Positions 10,421 through 20,456 are shown, counted from the first letter of the stretch. The stretch is DNA of 64,000 bases from Forficula auricularia (GCA_024734495.1 JALMQS010000270.1:176037-240036); one strand, 5' to 3'. Translations and numbers: made by a program. The notes: generated from the sequence alone by a model not told the origin.

Positions 10421-10669
10421 CTTGTTGATGTTTTCCCAAATTGCTATACTATCTTAAATTTTTTAACGTTGTCAATCACTAGCTATAAAGCGGAGTGCTT
10501 TTTCTTAAAGATGTCCTATATAGAAAACAAATATAGGACAACAATATCGAACAATCGACTAAATTATTTATCTGTTCTTTCAATTAATTATGAATTAACA
10601 AAGGGCTTACAATGGGATAAGCAAATCAAGGAATTTGCTGCGCAGAAATGCAGTAAGATTGCTTTATAA
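10421..10669 (+). pseudogene. hAT transposase C-terminal (dimerisation) remnant
   Basis: An open segment of 82 codons ending at TAA 10667-10669 reads FPNCYTILNFLTLSITSYKA followed by ECFFLKMSYIENKYR and LNYLSVLSINYELTKGL. This order matches the hAT C-terminal dimerisation region, in which an LP..L..LLTLPVTS.. stretch precedes a ..ERSFS.. motif and LNGLALLSIEHE-like residues. The usual AERSFSKL motif is altered to AECFFLKM. Everything upstream, including the catalytic core, is absent, so it is a 5'-deleted fossil. A TAA at 10418-10420 closes the frame upstream. Confidence 0.7.
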
Positions 10670-10674
10670 TTTAT

Positions 10675-11072
10675 AGTACCTGGAGGTACCGATCGATGCT
10701 CGGTAACTTCTTCCTTCAGTTAAAAATTTTATTTTAATATTATTTTTAATTAAAAATTTTGATAAAAAGGTCGATTTTTATTTGAGAGCCGTTTTCAAAT
10801 TAAAAAATACAAATATATCTATATAGTATTCGACCACTGTACCCCCCACCTCTACCTTGATCGACCCCACCCCCGAAACCTCGCCCTACCCCCGGATTCC
10901 ACATCACTGCCCCCCACCTTTTGTACACCCCACATCCACCCCCGCTCCGCATCAAGATCGCTTTCTCATCCTCAAAACTTGTTAATATAGTTTGTTTCCA
11001 TAAAATCGTTAGAGCCGTTTTAAAAATAAAAAAAATACAAAATACAAATACTTATATATATATATATATATA
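10675..11072 (-). mobile_element. Helitron-like family A 3' portion (first of a head-to-tail pair)
   Basis: On the minus strand it ends in the hairpin near 10688-10706 (ACCGATCGATGCTCGGT seen on the plus strand) and GGTACT (10675-10680). A G-rich tract precedes it (10840-10950). At its 5' side it meets a second 3' terminus at about 11073, which places two elements head-to-tail. Confidence 0.6.
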
Positions 11073-11395
11073 TACCTGGAAGACCGAGCTTTGTTCGGGT
11101 TTAGTTAATGCTTGACAACAACACACCACAATCACAATAGTTCTTCAAGGCTTTTGAGAACAATTAGCCCAACCCATTGTCTGTCTGGGTACAATAGTAA
11201 AAGGAAAACCTTTTTTTTAAACCTTAAATATGGAATTTTTCTACCTGAGAATAATTAATTTGATTACGATAAAACCCATCAAAAACAATTTTGTCGAAAA
11301 TGAGACCGTGACAGATCGAATTGTCACCCCAAAAATCCCCTAACCCGGAAATTTCATCAAAATCGGTAGAGCCGTTTTCAAAATAGAACAATGAT

Positions 11396-11447
<52 letters not shown>

Positions 11448-11482
11448 CAAATATACAATTTTTGCTCGATTAATAAGAGTAA
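11073..11482 (-). mobile_element. Helitron-like family A, second of a head-to-tail pair
   Basis: The 3' side shows ACCTGG and a variant hairpin (CCGAGC, TTT, GTTCGG at about 11083-11098). The 5' end is the family tag (AATTTTTGCTCGATTAATAA on the plus strand) ending at about 11482. Inside lie CTACCGATTTTGATGAAATT (reverse complement), a TA microsatellite and GACAATTCGATCTGTCACGG (reverse complement), as in the copy at 30806-31486. Confidence 0.6.
11401..11446. repeat. TA microsatellite
   Basis: About 23 uninterrupted TA units inside the Helitron-like 5' region; shorter TA runs occupy the same place in the other copies. Confidence 0.95.
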
Positions 11483-12328
11483 ATAACATAACTACACATA
11501 ATCTGTTTATTTCTTTTTCAATAATGTCTTAAGGTAGTTGTTTCTCGACAATAGTAGAAAAAAGTTAATGTTAGAGTATATAGAAGAGACAATAAAAATT
11601 CATAATTCATAAGCCCAAAATTTTTGCTGTTTATGTACCACTACTAGCCAATCCCGTGCTCGTTTGACAAATCTGGAAACACTGTCAGAGCTTGAATATT
11701 TTTATCATAGAAATGTCAGATAAATTACATTATAAAGAAAGTTTTATAAAACAAAAAGTTCTTAATAAGCGATTGAAAGCTGTTGCGACAATGGATAAAA
11801 CGAAAAAACGTCAAAAAAGTACTAAAGTTATGCCAATTTTTAGATTAAATAAATGCGTTCTTGCCAGCTTGATTTTAGTGTAAATTTTTCATTATTTATT
11901 CATTATTATCTCAGAAATTTTGTTGTAACTATGAATTAAAATGTTCTTAAAAAATTTATTAGTTATTATTTAATGTTGGTTTAGTTTTTAATAAAAATGG
12001 TAGCAAGAATTTCTTAATTATAATTAAATATGTATGTAAACTTTCCGATATCCCGTATAGTGAAATGTATACGAGTCTGAAAAACTCTATCTTTTGAATT
12101 TAATATCTCTGGTACTATATTGTTCATGAATTTCGTTTTTCATCAATCGATGCAAAAGTATTTAAATAATAATCTGTCTAAATTTCAAAAAAATCCTAAG
12201 AAAAGGCATTTGGTGAAACAATCAAATTGTCATTCGTTACTTCAATCATGCAGAACCCTACACTTATCATTCGGACTGACAGTCAGATTGAAGTTTTTTG
12301 GCTCATTCTACAGTGACAAACCGCTAAG
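11483..12328. repeat. Dispersed block plus unassigned sequence
   Basis: 11510-11700 is matched in reverse orientation at about 46215-46370 (AGATTTGTCAAACG, GGGATTGGCTAGTAGTGG, ATTGTCTCTTCT). The following sequence contains only short frames (11692-11883, 12120-12347) with no recognised domain. Confidence 0.45.
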
Positions 12329-12508
12329 ACAAGATGTCAAGAAATAAGAAAAAAGTCATGTGTTGCTATAATTATGGCTTTAGCTACTAGAAAAATTCTA
12401 ATACGCAAACTTTGGGTGAAAGAGTGGATTAGGAAGCGCATACTTTACGCATATACTGTATGTTTTTTGTCAGTCTCTTTTTATTCTAATTTGACAATAT
12501 TTGTGTAA
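12329..12508 (+). pseudogene. Possible PIF/Harbinger transposase N-terminal fragment
   Basis: A plus-strand frame reads AIIMALATRKILIRKLWVKE followed by WIRKR. The RK-rich stretch with WVxxWxxKR resembles the segment near the start of PIF/Harbinger nuclease proteins, where RRRWWVRPWLxRR-like residues occur. It ends at TAA 12506-12508, far short of the catalytic domain, and has no good upstream start. A Harbinger-type MITE lies 120 bp downstream, which fits but does not prove the assignment. Confidence 0.4.
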
Positions 12509-12628
12509 TTAACAAATAATAAACCCGAAAAATTTGAAAGGGTGTACCTTAGGAACCAGGGAAAATACTGGGTTAAAAATTAAAATTCTAATCCTTTGGA
12601 CCTACATGAACCAAAGTTTGTACACTTA

Positions 12629-12824
12629 GGGCCGGTTGTATGTCGCAAAGTAAATGCTTTTACCACTAACACAGGGTAGATGGTAAATGGAGGGACTGGG
12701 ATGGCCAATCAGATGACAGGAACTTTCAGTGCCTTTCATCTGATTGACGACCCCAGTGCCTCCATTTACCATCTACCGTTTGTTAGTGGTAAAAAGCATT
12801 TACTTTGCGACATACAACCGGCCC
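12629..12824. mobile_element. PIF/Harbinger-type MITE, 196 bp, TTA duplication
   Basis: The whole element is a near-perfect palindrome starting GGGCCGGTTGTATGTCGCAA (12629) and ending in its reverse complement at 12824. TTA at 12626-12628 and 12825-12827 flanks it; a 3-bp TWA duplication with GGG-starting ends is the hallmark of PIF/Harbinger. The flanks joined across one TTA (TACAC, TTA, ATCTGTGG) match the uninterrupted sequence at 14388-14402, a paralogous empty site. Confidence 0.85.
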
Positions 12825-12827
12825 TTA

Positions 12828-13060
12828 ATCTGTGGAAGCTTAGAAGAGTAGAAATGCAAAAACTAGTCGAAATTTTTTGTGGAAGCCTAGAATGCTACAA
12901 ACACAATAAAGCCAATCACCGAAAATAAGCGGATGGTCAAAAATTTCAAAAGTTTTTTCCAATACAGATATTCGTTGGAAATAATTCGGCAATTCACTTT
13001 CAAAAAAATCAATAACTTATTTTATAGAACTTAAATAAAATACACAATTAACATTTTTCT
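12828..13060 (+). repeat. Helitron-like 3'-tract fragment and AT-rich spacer
   Basis: GAAATGCAAAAACTAG near 12851 is a form of the GAAATGCAAAAACTGGGTGC string that begins the G-rich tract in the family A elements. The G-rich tract itself is not developed here. Confidence 0.4.
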
Positions 13061-13451
13061 TATCTTATATTATTAAATGAGCAAATCTTGTACATATGGT
13101 ATATATCCAATCGGTTTCTCAAAAACGACTATAACGATTTTGATGAAATTCACGGGTTAGGTGGATTTTGTGTTGGAAATTCGATCTGTCACGGTCTCAT
13201 CTTCGGCTAAGTTGTTTTTGATTTGTGTCGATAAAAATGTATAATTACATTTTTATTCAATTTCCTTTCAATAAATAATTGTTTTTTTAATTTTAAATCC
13301 CACAAAAAGATCATTATTATATATTTAAATTTGGGAAATTTAATTGATTAAAAATCGAGTTTTAAATCCCACAAATATTTATTTGACAATTTAATTAATG
13401 AACTCAAAAATTGATATTTAACTAAAAAAATAATTATACCGTATTTATTTA
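13061..13451 (+). mobile_element. Helitron-like family A 5' fragment
   Basis: Begins with a variant tag (TATCTTATATTATTAAATGA) and continues with AACGATTTTGATGAAATTCA and GATCTGTCACGGTCTCATCT, in the same order as in 30806-31486. It stops where a second 5' tag begins at 13452. Confidence 0.55.
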
Positions 13452-14386
13452 TCTACACTTATTAAACGAGGAAAAATTGTATATATTTGTACTTTGCTTC
13501 TATTTTGAAAACCACTCTACCGATTTTGATGAAACAAATTCTATTAACAAGTTGTGAGGATGAGAAAGCCATCTGGCCAGGTTTGGACCTCGACAAATTT
13601 AATCTTAATTGATATTTTTTTTAATTAGAGTAGTTATTGATAGATGAAAATCTGAATAAAAAAGTTTGTTTACATTTTTTTCAATTATCTTTTATTTTTA
13701 ATTGGTTTTTTAATTTTAAAACCCACTAATAGGCTATAGCAAATATTAATATATATATTAAAATTAGGAATTTTTTGTTGAGAGGGTGAATTGAAAATAA
13801 ATATTATAGGAAAAAAGGTTTTTTTATTTAATTAGTTTTTTCCTCTTATTAAAAACAAGGACTAAAAGATGATCAAGGACATTCGATGGTGGAGAAGTAA
13901 TCTCCGGAGTCGAAGCTCAAAAACAATGTATGGATAAATTCATGTAAAATAAATGGTTTAATAAATTTTTTTGTTTGTTTTTAATTAACAGGTGTTTAAA
14001 TAAAACAGGTGTGTTTACAAATAAAGTGGTTGAAGTGGCTTTTTTTATATAACTTGGAAACAAATCTTATTTAATTTTATGTTTTTATTTCAGATCCTAT
14101 ACGATTATTTTTTTTATTATTATTTTCCTATTTATTTTTTATAATGTTTATCAATATGAACGAATGTGGGCAAATTGGTGTACGAGTAAACAAATTTACT
14201 CATAATAAGTAGACCATTAGAAAGCTAGAAATGCAAAAACTGGGTGCGGTGTGGGGTCGATGTGGGGCGTGCAGGAGGTGGGTGCAGTTGTGGGGGGCGG
14301 AGTGAAGGTGCAGTGGTGGGGGCGAGGTGTGTGGTTTCGGGGGGGGGGGGGGGGTTACCGTGCATCGATCGGTGGCTCCAGGTACT
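13452..14386 (+). mobile_element. Helitron-like family A, near full length
   Basis: The 5' end is TCTACACTTATTAAACGAGG, followed by CTACCGATTTTGATGAAAC, an AAGGACTAAAAGATGATCAA block, the GAAATGCAAAAACTGGGTGC string at 14229, a G-rich tract (14240-14354, including a run of 14 or more G), the terminal hairpin ACCGTGCATCGATCGGT (14357-14373) and GGTACT (14381-14386). It is the clearest complete copy of the family together with 3455-4398. No coding sequence is present. Confidence 0.7.
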
Positions 14387-14646
14387 ATACACTTAATCTG
14401 TGGGCCACTGAAGGCTAGAAATGCAAAAACTGGGTGCGGGGGTGGAGGTGACGGTGGGGGTAGATGTGAGGGTGCAGGAGGTGGGATGCAGTGGTGGGGG
14501 ATCTGGGGGATGGGTTTTTGGGGCGGGGTGAGTGTGTAGGTGTGGGGTGCAGGAGGGGTGGGGAGTGGTACAGGGTGTCGGAGATTAAATATATAGCTAT
14601 TAACTAAAGGAAAAAGTTACTGAGCATCGCTCGGTGGTCAGGTACT
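14387..14646 (+). mobile_element. Helitron-like family A 3' fragment in tandem
   Basis: Directly after the terminus of the preceding copy comes CACTTAATCTGTGG, then the GAAATGCAAAAACTGGGTGC string again, a second G-rich tract (14430-14580), a hairpin with GAGCATCGCTC and GGTACT at 14641-14646. Two complete 3' ends in the same orientation are therefore joined. Confidence 0.65.
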
Positions 14647-15015
14647 TTATTATAAGTCGTATGGCATAAAACTACCCAATTCGAACAAAATCACTAGGCC
14701 GAGTTTGATCAAACTTAAAACACAACGTTTCTTTATGATTAGTATTGCTATTTTTAACGGGGTCAATTACCCGATTGGTTATAGAAATTTTTTTTTTCAT
14801 TTAAAATTGCTTTAGTTTCGTGTATTCAAGCGGAAATAACGCTTATTATGATGATTAGTTCGCTGCTTGCTTTTTGATATTTTTTTTACCCAAATTATTT
14901 AATCATTTGGCAACATTTGTGTGTCTGCCTGGCTGAATGGTCTTATTAATTTGTATAAGTTGGCTTATGTCGTCTAATTTAGGGATTGGCGAATTCTCCT
15001 CGGGGGTGGGTAGAA
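14647..15015. other. Unique sequence, no gene recognised
   Basis: Not repeated elsewhere in the window by eye. It leads into the GC-richer island that follows. Confidence 0.4.
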
Positions 15016-15111
15016 ATGAAGCCTCAGGCTCATTATGCCAATGGCATCGGCGATTATTTCACGTCTCAAGTAGCAGCCGAGGGAGGATCATCATCATCTC
15101 CAAGAGACTGG
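15016..15111 (+). other. Exon-like open segment (unrecognised)
   Basis: An ATG at 15016 opens 32 codons beginning MKPQAHYANGIGDYF and ending SSSSPRDW at a possible splice donor (GTGGGT at 15112). The composition is more protein-like than anything else nearby and the surrounding 300 bp are GC-richer and non-repetitive. No family is recognised, and another frame across the same bases is open for 117 codons, so the signal may be chance. It could be a first coding exon or a conserved non-coding island. Confidence 0.2.
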
Positions 15112-15480
15112 GTGGGTGTATTTTTTGTACGTCAGAGAAGCAAGAAAGGGGAAAGGGGTGTAGTAGAAGGGTAATTAAGTGTGATTTTTCAAAAGACCAT
15201 CTCTCTCTCCATTTTGGTTCTATTAATCAGCCACAGGCGCATGAAAATATCCGACACAGAGTTGGCTGCCGGTTGCTTTTGACATATTAAAGATAAACAT
15301 CTACGATACTAATAGAGAGAGAGAAAGTAACAACAAGAAATTGGTTAAAAAAAATAAAAAAGTAAAAAGTATTTCAAAGTTTGGTACGATCCTGGTGAAT
15401 TCCTAAAATAAAATAATATATAGAAATGAAAAAATGTTATTGTTTATATAAATTAAAAAAATATAAATCTTTTATAAAAT
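15112..15480. other. Unique sequence with a GA run
   Basis: Contains AGAGAGAGAGAAAG near 15314 and then AT-rich sequence. No gene is recognised. Confidence 0.4.
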
Positions 15481-16080
15481 AAGCTGACGTGTTCTGATGT
15501 GGCCATCCATTTGACTTTACCATACAACCTGGCCCGTCTCTTATATTTAATATTTAATAAAATTATTTATAATAATGTAGGGGAGGGGGTTAGTTTTTCC
15601 ATTTTTAGACTCCTGGGGGGCCACTGATTATGTATATAAAATTTGGTTGAGTTTGCTCAAATGGCCTAGATTTTTTATTTTTAACCCCCCCCCTCCAGCC
15701 CCCTTAATTGTGGGTTGATATGCACCAAAATCTAATCAGCTCTTAATCTCAATGGACCAAAACTACGTGTGAAATTTGGTTTCGATATTCACACTAGTTT
15801 TTGAACTAGCTCGTCCACAAAAATTTGGTAACGCACAGTCTAACAGAATAACAGACTAACTAACAGACATTTTGACAAAACAATTATTATTTCGAAAAAT
15901 ATAATTTTTTCGATGTTCACTTATTAGAGCTTTTTTTTGTAGAGCGAAATGCCATGGTTTCGCTCAATTTTTTAAATCAAAATATTTCAGCCGTTTTGGA
16001 GATATTTCAAAAAGAAGATGGAAAAAACCATTTTTTCATGCATGATTACAATACTTGACCATACGCTGTATGGTAAAGTA
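15481..16080 (+). mobile_element. Family P element, copy 2
   Basis: Left end AAGCTGACGTGTTCTGATGT, right end CCATACGCTGTATGGTAAAG. It has a single interior C-tract unit, so it is the shortest copy. Confidence 0.75.
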
Positions 16081-17020
16081 AAAACAATCCAGAACACGTT
16101 TATTTAAAAACCAAACTTTTCTGCAGAATTTCTCCCTTTTTCAATGAAAAAAAATTTCAAAAAAGAAAAAAAAGTTGCTTTACAAGACAATATGTACAAT
16201 TGTCTATTTATATAAAAATAATTTTTAAGAAAAAAATAAAACAGACTTCAAAAAAATTAAATGCAACAAATAAAATACACTAAAAGTTATAAAATAATTA
16301 TTAACTTATTTAGTTACAACTAAACTACGAAATATTAACATGAAATTACTTTTTGAAGTCGGTGCCAAACATATACCTTTTATGAATCGCACTCGACGGA
16401 TCTTACTTAGTACCTTTGGCGGGTACGCTCGCTTATAGGTATAGTTTGTTTGGCACCGACTTCAAAAAGTAATTTCATGTTAATATTTCGTAGTTTAGTT
16501 GTAACTAAATAAGTTAATAATTATTTTATACCTTTTAGTGTATTTTATTTGTTGCATTTAATTTTTTTGAAGTCGGTTTTATTTTTTTCTTAAAAATTAT
16601 TTTTATTTTCTCTTTTAGTGATGTTATTAATAGTGATAATATCATTAGAACTTGACCAAATTAATATGGCACCATCCCTAACATACCCCCTTTCCAATAA
16701 AAAAAGAATCATCAAAATCGGTTTATAAACAAAGAAGTTAGGCCTGAACAAACCTAACAAAAAAGGTCTAATACCTATGAAAAAAATGGGACCAATCGGA
16801 AGGTAGACAGGACCCAAAGCAAAAAATAATTTCAAAATCGGTTTACAATTGGCGGAGAATATGAGGTAACATAGGCACAAAAAAAAAAAATTCATTCGAA
16901 TAAATAACCTCCTCCTTTTTTGAAGTAGGTTAAAAATTATTTAATATTGCCACCATTGAAAGAGGGAGAAATTCTCCCGAAACGTTTCGCTTTTAAATAA
17001 ACGTGTTCTGGATTGTTTTT
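16081..17020. repeat. Nested fold-back element
   Basis: Outer arms of about 60 bp (16081-16145 and 16957-17020) share CAATCCAGAACACGTTTATT. An inner and longer pair of arms (about 16215-16371 and 16449-16605, near 157 bp) shares GTTTGGCACCGACTTCAAAA and is almost perfect. The outer right arm carries GGGAGAAATTCTCCCGAAAC at 16964-16983, a hairpin followed by GAAAC like the cores listed under the Penelope-like elements. A 101-codon minus-strand frame (16590-16895) is AT-rich and not recognised. Confidence 0.65.
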
Positions 17021-17120
17021 TTTTTTTATAAAAGATTTACATTTTTAAATTTTATAATAATATAGACAAATTTTATGACCCTATTGATAGTATTCGATTC
17101 ACGAAAAAATATTTAAATTA

Positions 17121-17787
17121 CTTATTTTTTTTAGAATATTTTGTGGTGAAATTTTTTGGAGGTCTTGGAGAACTCTTTTGGTTCTTAAAAATAATCATAA
17201 AGTGAACATCAAAGTAATTAAAGTGTTTTATTGTGTATGCAGTTAGCGGTGGACAATGTATAATGGTGTTTCGCCTTAAGACGGCATCATCAGCATCTTA
17301 AATAAAGTCCAACACTTTAGCCCTATGACCTCCAGAGACTGGAATTCGCTTCCAGCTACCGTCTTCCCCGCGACTTATAACCTTTATCAGTTTAAGACCC
17401 ACATCCACATATACCTTCAACTCATACCCAGCCCATAAAATCCCCTCTTCTTCTTCTTTTTCACGGAGAAGGCCAACCCAGGCCTTTAAGGGGTCCACCT
17501 TTTTGGTGTAACTCCTTCTCTCATCAATTTCAATATATATATATATATATATAATATATATCTATAACACCCGTCACAGGCATATCCAGCAAAAATGATT
17601 TAAGATGCTAATGATGCCGTCTTAAGGCGAAACAACATTGTAAATTGTCCACCGTTAACTAAATACACACTAAAACACTACAATTACTTTAGTATTCACT
17701 TTATTATTATTTTTAAATACCAAAAGTGTTCCACAAGACCTCGAAAAATAATTTTACCACAAAATATTCTAATATGAACAAATAAGG
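17121..17787. mobile_element. Fold-back element with Penelope-like CTGATGA...GAAAC cores
   Basis: Arms of about 180 bp (17121-17300 and 17599-17787) mirror each other. Each contains, pointing outward, CTGATGATGCC, GTCTTAA, GGCGAAAC (minus strand 17294-17268) or CTAATGATGCC, GTCTTAA, GGCGAAAC (plus strand 17608-17633). The centre holds a LINE 3' fragment. The CTGATGA-stem-GAAA order is that of the hammerhead core reported in Penelope-like element terminal repeats; no reverse transcriptase of that type is present. Confidence 0.55.
17307..17545 (+). pseudogene. 3' end of a non-LTR retrotransposon (LINE) with reverse-transcriptase C-terminus
   Basis: The plus-strand frame to TAA 17436-17438 contains RDWNSLPATVFPATYNL then YQFKTHIHIYL. 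This is the conserved extreme C-terminus of jockey/CR1-like reverse-transcriptase proteins, which typically read RxWNSLPxxVxxxxxxxxFKxxVxxHL. Only about 45 codons remain, as expected from 5' truncation on insertion. A 3' untranslated region follows (17460-17530) with CCAGGCCTTTAAGGGGTCCA and CTCCTTCTCTCATCAAT, ending in a TA run. That region matches the tail of the SINE at 785-1140. Confidence 0.7.
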
Positions 17788-17978
17788 GAACAACACTATT
17801 CAGCACTCTGTATGAAGATTTTCTACTTGGTATTTTTATTTTTTTGCTCATTGTATTAAAAAATGTCTGTAAGGTGAGAAAAAATGATTTTCAACCATTA
17901 TGTTTTTTCTGTCGTATGTTCACAATTACTCAAGAACTAACACTCATTATATCGACACCAATGCACAAGTTATAACTA
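17788..17978. other. Short unassigned spacer
   Basis: No feature recognised; ends in TA (17977-17978), the expected Tc1/mariner target dinucleotide. Confidence 0.4.
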
Positions 17979-18303
17979 CAGTGTGTGGCCAAATTATTAG
18001 TAACAATAAACTTTTTTTCTAATTTTAAAGTTTAAATGAATATTGTGAGCAAATAATTTTTTTCTTTATTTTTGTTGCTGCTATCATTATTATTCGCCTG
18101 ATATGAATCCCTTAGAAAACCTATGGGAGTTCCCGAAACGGAGATCACCAAAGGGGCTATTGATAGAAGCCCTTATTAGAGTATGGCATCACAGCCCTAA
18201 TCTCCAAAATAACGCAAAACTATGCAGAAAAAGCATTCCCCGATACCTGGAAGACGAAATCGCATTAAAGGATGGGCATTACAAGATATTAAGATTTTAC
18301 TAA
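17979..18303 (+). pseudogene. Internally deleted Tc1-like element with transposase C-terminus
   Basis: The left inverted-repeat end CAGTGTGTGGCCAAATTATT (17979-17998) follows TA. About 90 bp later a frame opens at 18091 (YSPDMNPLENLWEF) and runs to TAA 18301-18303. SPDMNPLEN contains the third catalytic acidic residue (E) of the DD34E triad and its usual context; the downstream residues (SIPRYLEDEIALKDGHYK) match the end of Tc1 transposases. Both catalytic aspartates and the DNA-binding domain are deleted. The right inverted repeat is not seen, apparently interrupted by the family P copy that begins at 18435. Confidence 0.7.
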
Positions 18304-18434
18304 ATGTTTAATATTATTAATATTAATATTTTTATAAAAAAATGAATAGATATGAATAAGTAATTATGTGGTTTTATATTTTAAAGAAAGTATTCTAATG
18401 AACAAAAATAACTTTGAGATCCAAAATCATTTAT

Positions 18435-19278
18435 TACTTTACCATACAGGGTATGGTCCAGTATTGTAATCGTGCATGAAAAAAGTGTTTTTTTTCCTTC
18501 TTTTTTTCGAAATATCTCAAAAATAGCTTAAACTATTTTGATTAAAAAAATTGACCAAAACCATGGCATTTCGCTCTATAAAAAAGCCCTTATAAGTGAA
18601 CATCGAAAAAATTATATTTTTCGAAATAATAATTGTTTTGTCAAAATGCCTGTTAGTCTGTCTGTTAGTCTGTGCGTTGCAAATTTTTTGTGGACGAGCT
18701 AGCTCAAAAACTAGTGTGAATATCGAAACCAAATTTCCCACGTAGTTTTGGTCCATTGAGATTAAGAGCTGATTAGATTTTGGTGCATATCGACCCAAAA
18801 TTAAGGGGGTGGTGGGGGATTAACAATTAAAAATCTAGGGCATTTGAGCAAACTCAACGAAATTTTGTATACATAATCACTGGTACCCCAGAAGTCTAAA
18901 AATCCAAAAACTAATCGCCCAAAAGGGGGGGTGTAGGGTCAAAAAATGAAAATATTGGCCATTGGCCATTTACTGCATGGCAAACTCAACCAAATTTTGT
19001 ATACATAATCAGTGGGATCCCAGAAGTCTAAAAATGCGAAAAACTAATCGCCCAAAATGGGAGGGTGTAGGGGTCAAAAAATGAAAATCTAGGCTCTTGT
19101 ACCAAACTCAACCAAATTTTGTATATATAATCAGTGGGCCCCCAGGAGTCTAAAAATGCAAAAACTATCCCCCTTCCCCTACATGATTATAAATAATTTT
19201 ATTAAATATTAAATATAAGTGAGGGGCCAGGTTGTATGGCAAAGTCAAGTGGATGGCCACATCAGAACACGTCAGCTT
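18435..19278 (-). mobile_element. Family P element, copy 3
   Basis: Inverted relative to copies 1, 2 and 4: ACTTTACCATACAGGGTATG at the left and ACACGTCAGCTT at the right. It contains about three C-tract units (G runs on the plus strand). Confidence 0.75.
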
Positions 19279-19545
19279 ATTTTTTCATTAAATTCATTTT
19301 AAACTTTAAAATTTCTAATGTCCCTAATAGTTTAGCCACCATGGTTTATATTTATTTTTCCTGAAATCAAGAAATTGTAATCAAATGATTATTTTTGTGA
19401 AGTGGCTAATTTATACTAATGTGCGTGTCGATTTTTTTTTTTTAATATTTATATAGTAGAGGAGACTAGCAAGAGACCCGCCTCGCCAAACGCAGTCCGG
19501 AATTATGAAAAAAATCCACTAATTCCTTCATTAACGAAAAATAAA
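19279..19545. other. Unassigned spacer between two family P copies
   Basis: Contains a short GC-richer piece (AGACCCGCCTCGCCAAACGC near 19473). Nothing is recognised. Confidence 0.4.
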
Positions 19546-20237
19546 AAGCTGACGTGTTCTGATGTGGCCATCCACTTGACTTTACCATACAACCTGGCCC
19601 CTCACTTATATTTAATAAAATTATTTATAACCATATAGGGGGGGGTTAGTTTTGCCATTTTTATACTTCTTGCGGGGTCCCACTGATTATGTATGCAAAA
19701 TTTGGTTGTGTTTGGTAAATGGGCAAGATTTTCATTTTTTGACCCCCCCCCCCTTTTGTTTTGATGGTTAGTTTTTCTATTTTTATGCTTCTAGGATCTC
19801 ACTGATTATGTATACAGAAATTTGGTTGAGTTTGGTAAATGGCCAAGATTTTCATTTTTGACCCTAAACACCCCCCTTAATTTTGGGTCGATATGCACCA
19901 AAATCTAAGCAGCTCTTAATCTAAATGGACCAAAACTACGTGTGAAATTTGGTTCATATTCACACTAGTTTTTGAGCTAGCTCGTCCACAAAAATTTGGT
20001 AACGCACAGACTAACTAACAGACATTTTGACAAAACAATTATTATCTCAAAAAATATATATTTTTTCGATGTTATTTTTTATGGCTTTTTTGTAGAGCAG
20101 AAATGCCATGATTTCGCTCAATTTTTTAATCAAAATAGTTTCAGCCGTTTTTGAGATATTTTGAAAAAAGAAGAGGAAAAAACCACTTTTTTCATGCACG
20201 ATTACAATGCTAGACCATACCCTGTATGCTAAAGTAA
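19546..20237 (+). mobile_element. Family P element, copy 4
   Basis: Left end AAGCTGACGTGTTCTGATGT, right end CCATACCCTGTATGCTAAAG. About two C-tract units are present. With copy 3 it forms an inverted pair 267 bp apart. Confidence 0.75.
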
Positions 20238-20269
20238 AATGAATTTGATATCTCAACTATTTTGGGTAA

Positions 20270-20456
20270 TATACGGCACGGAATCCTCGGTATACGTGTT
20301 CAACTCGCACTTGGCGTGCTTAGATTTGTTGTGTATTTATAAAATAACAGAACAGACGTTGACAGATTAATAAATTAAATATTAAGTAACGTTATCAGGG
20401 ATAGGGCGATTCAAAACATTGGTAAAGCTTTCGGGTTAATTTATAACCTTCATCAG
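20270..20456 (-). mobile_element. Penelope-like tail with CTGATGA...CGAAAG core
   Basis: On the minus strand 20456-20428 reads CTGATGAAGGTTA, TAAAT, TAACCCGAAAG: a CTGATGA, a five-pair hairpin (GGTTA/TAACC) and GAAA. The sequence beyond it (GCTTTACC...) continues for at least 150 bp without a known repeat. It is a single copy without a mirrored arm. Confidence 0.45.

Noticed and set aside
14937..15290. 117-codon frame across the GC-richer island
   Set aside because: It conflicts with the more protein-like frame at 15016-15111, and neither has a recognised family; only the latter is listed, at low confidence.
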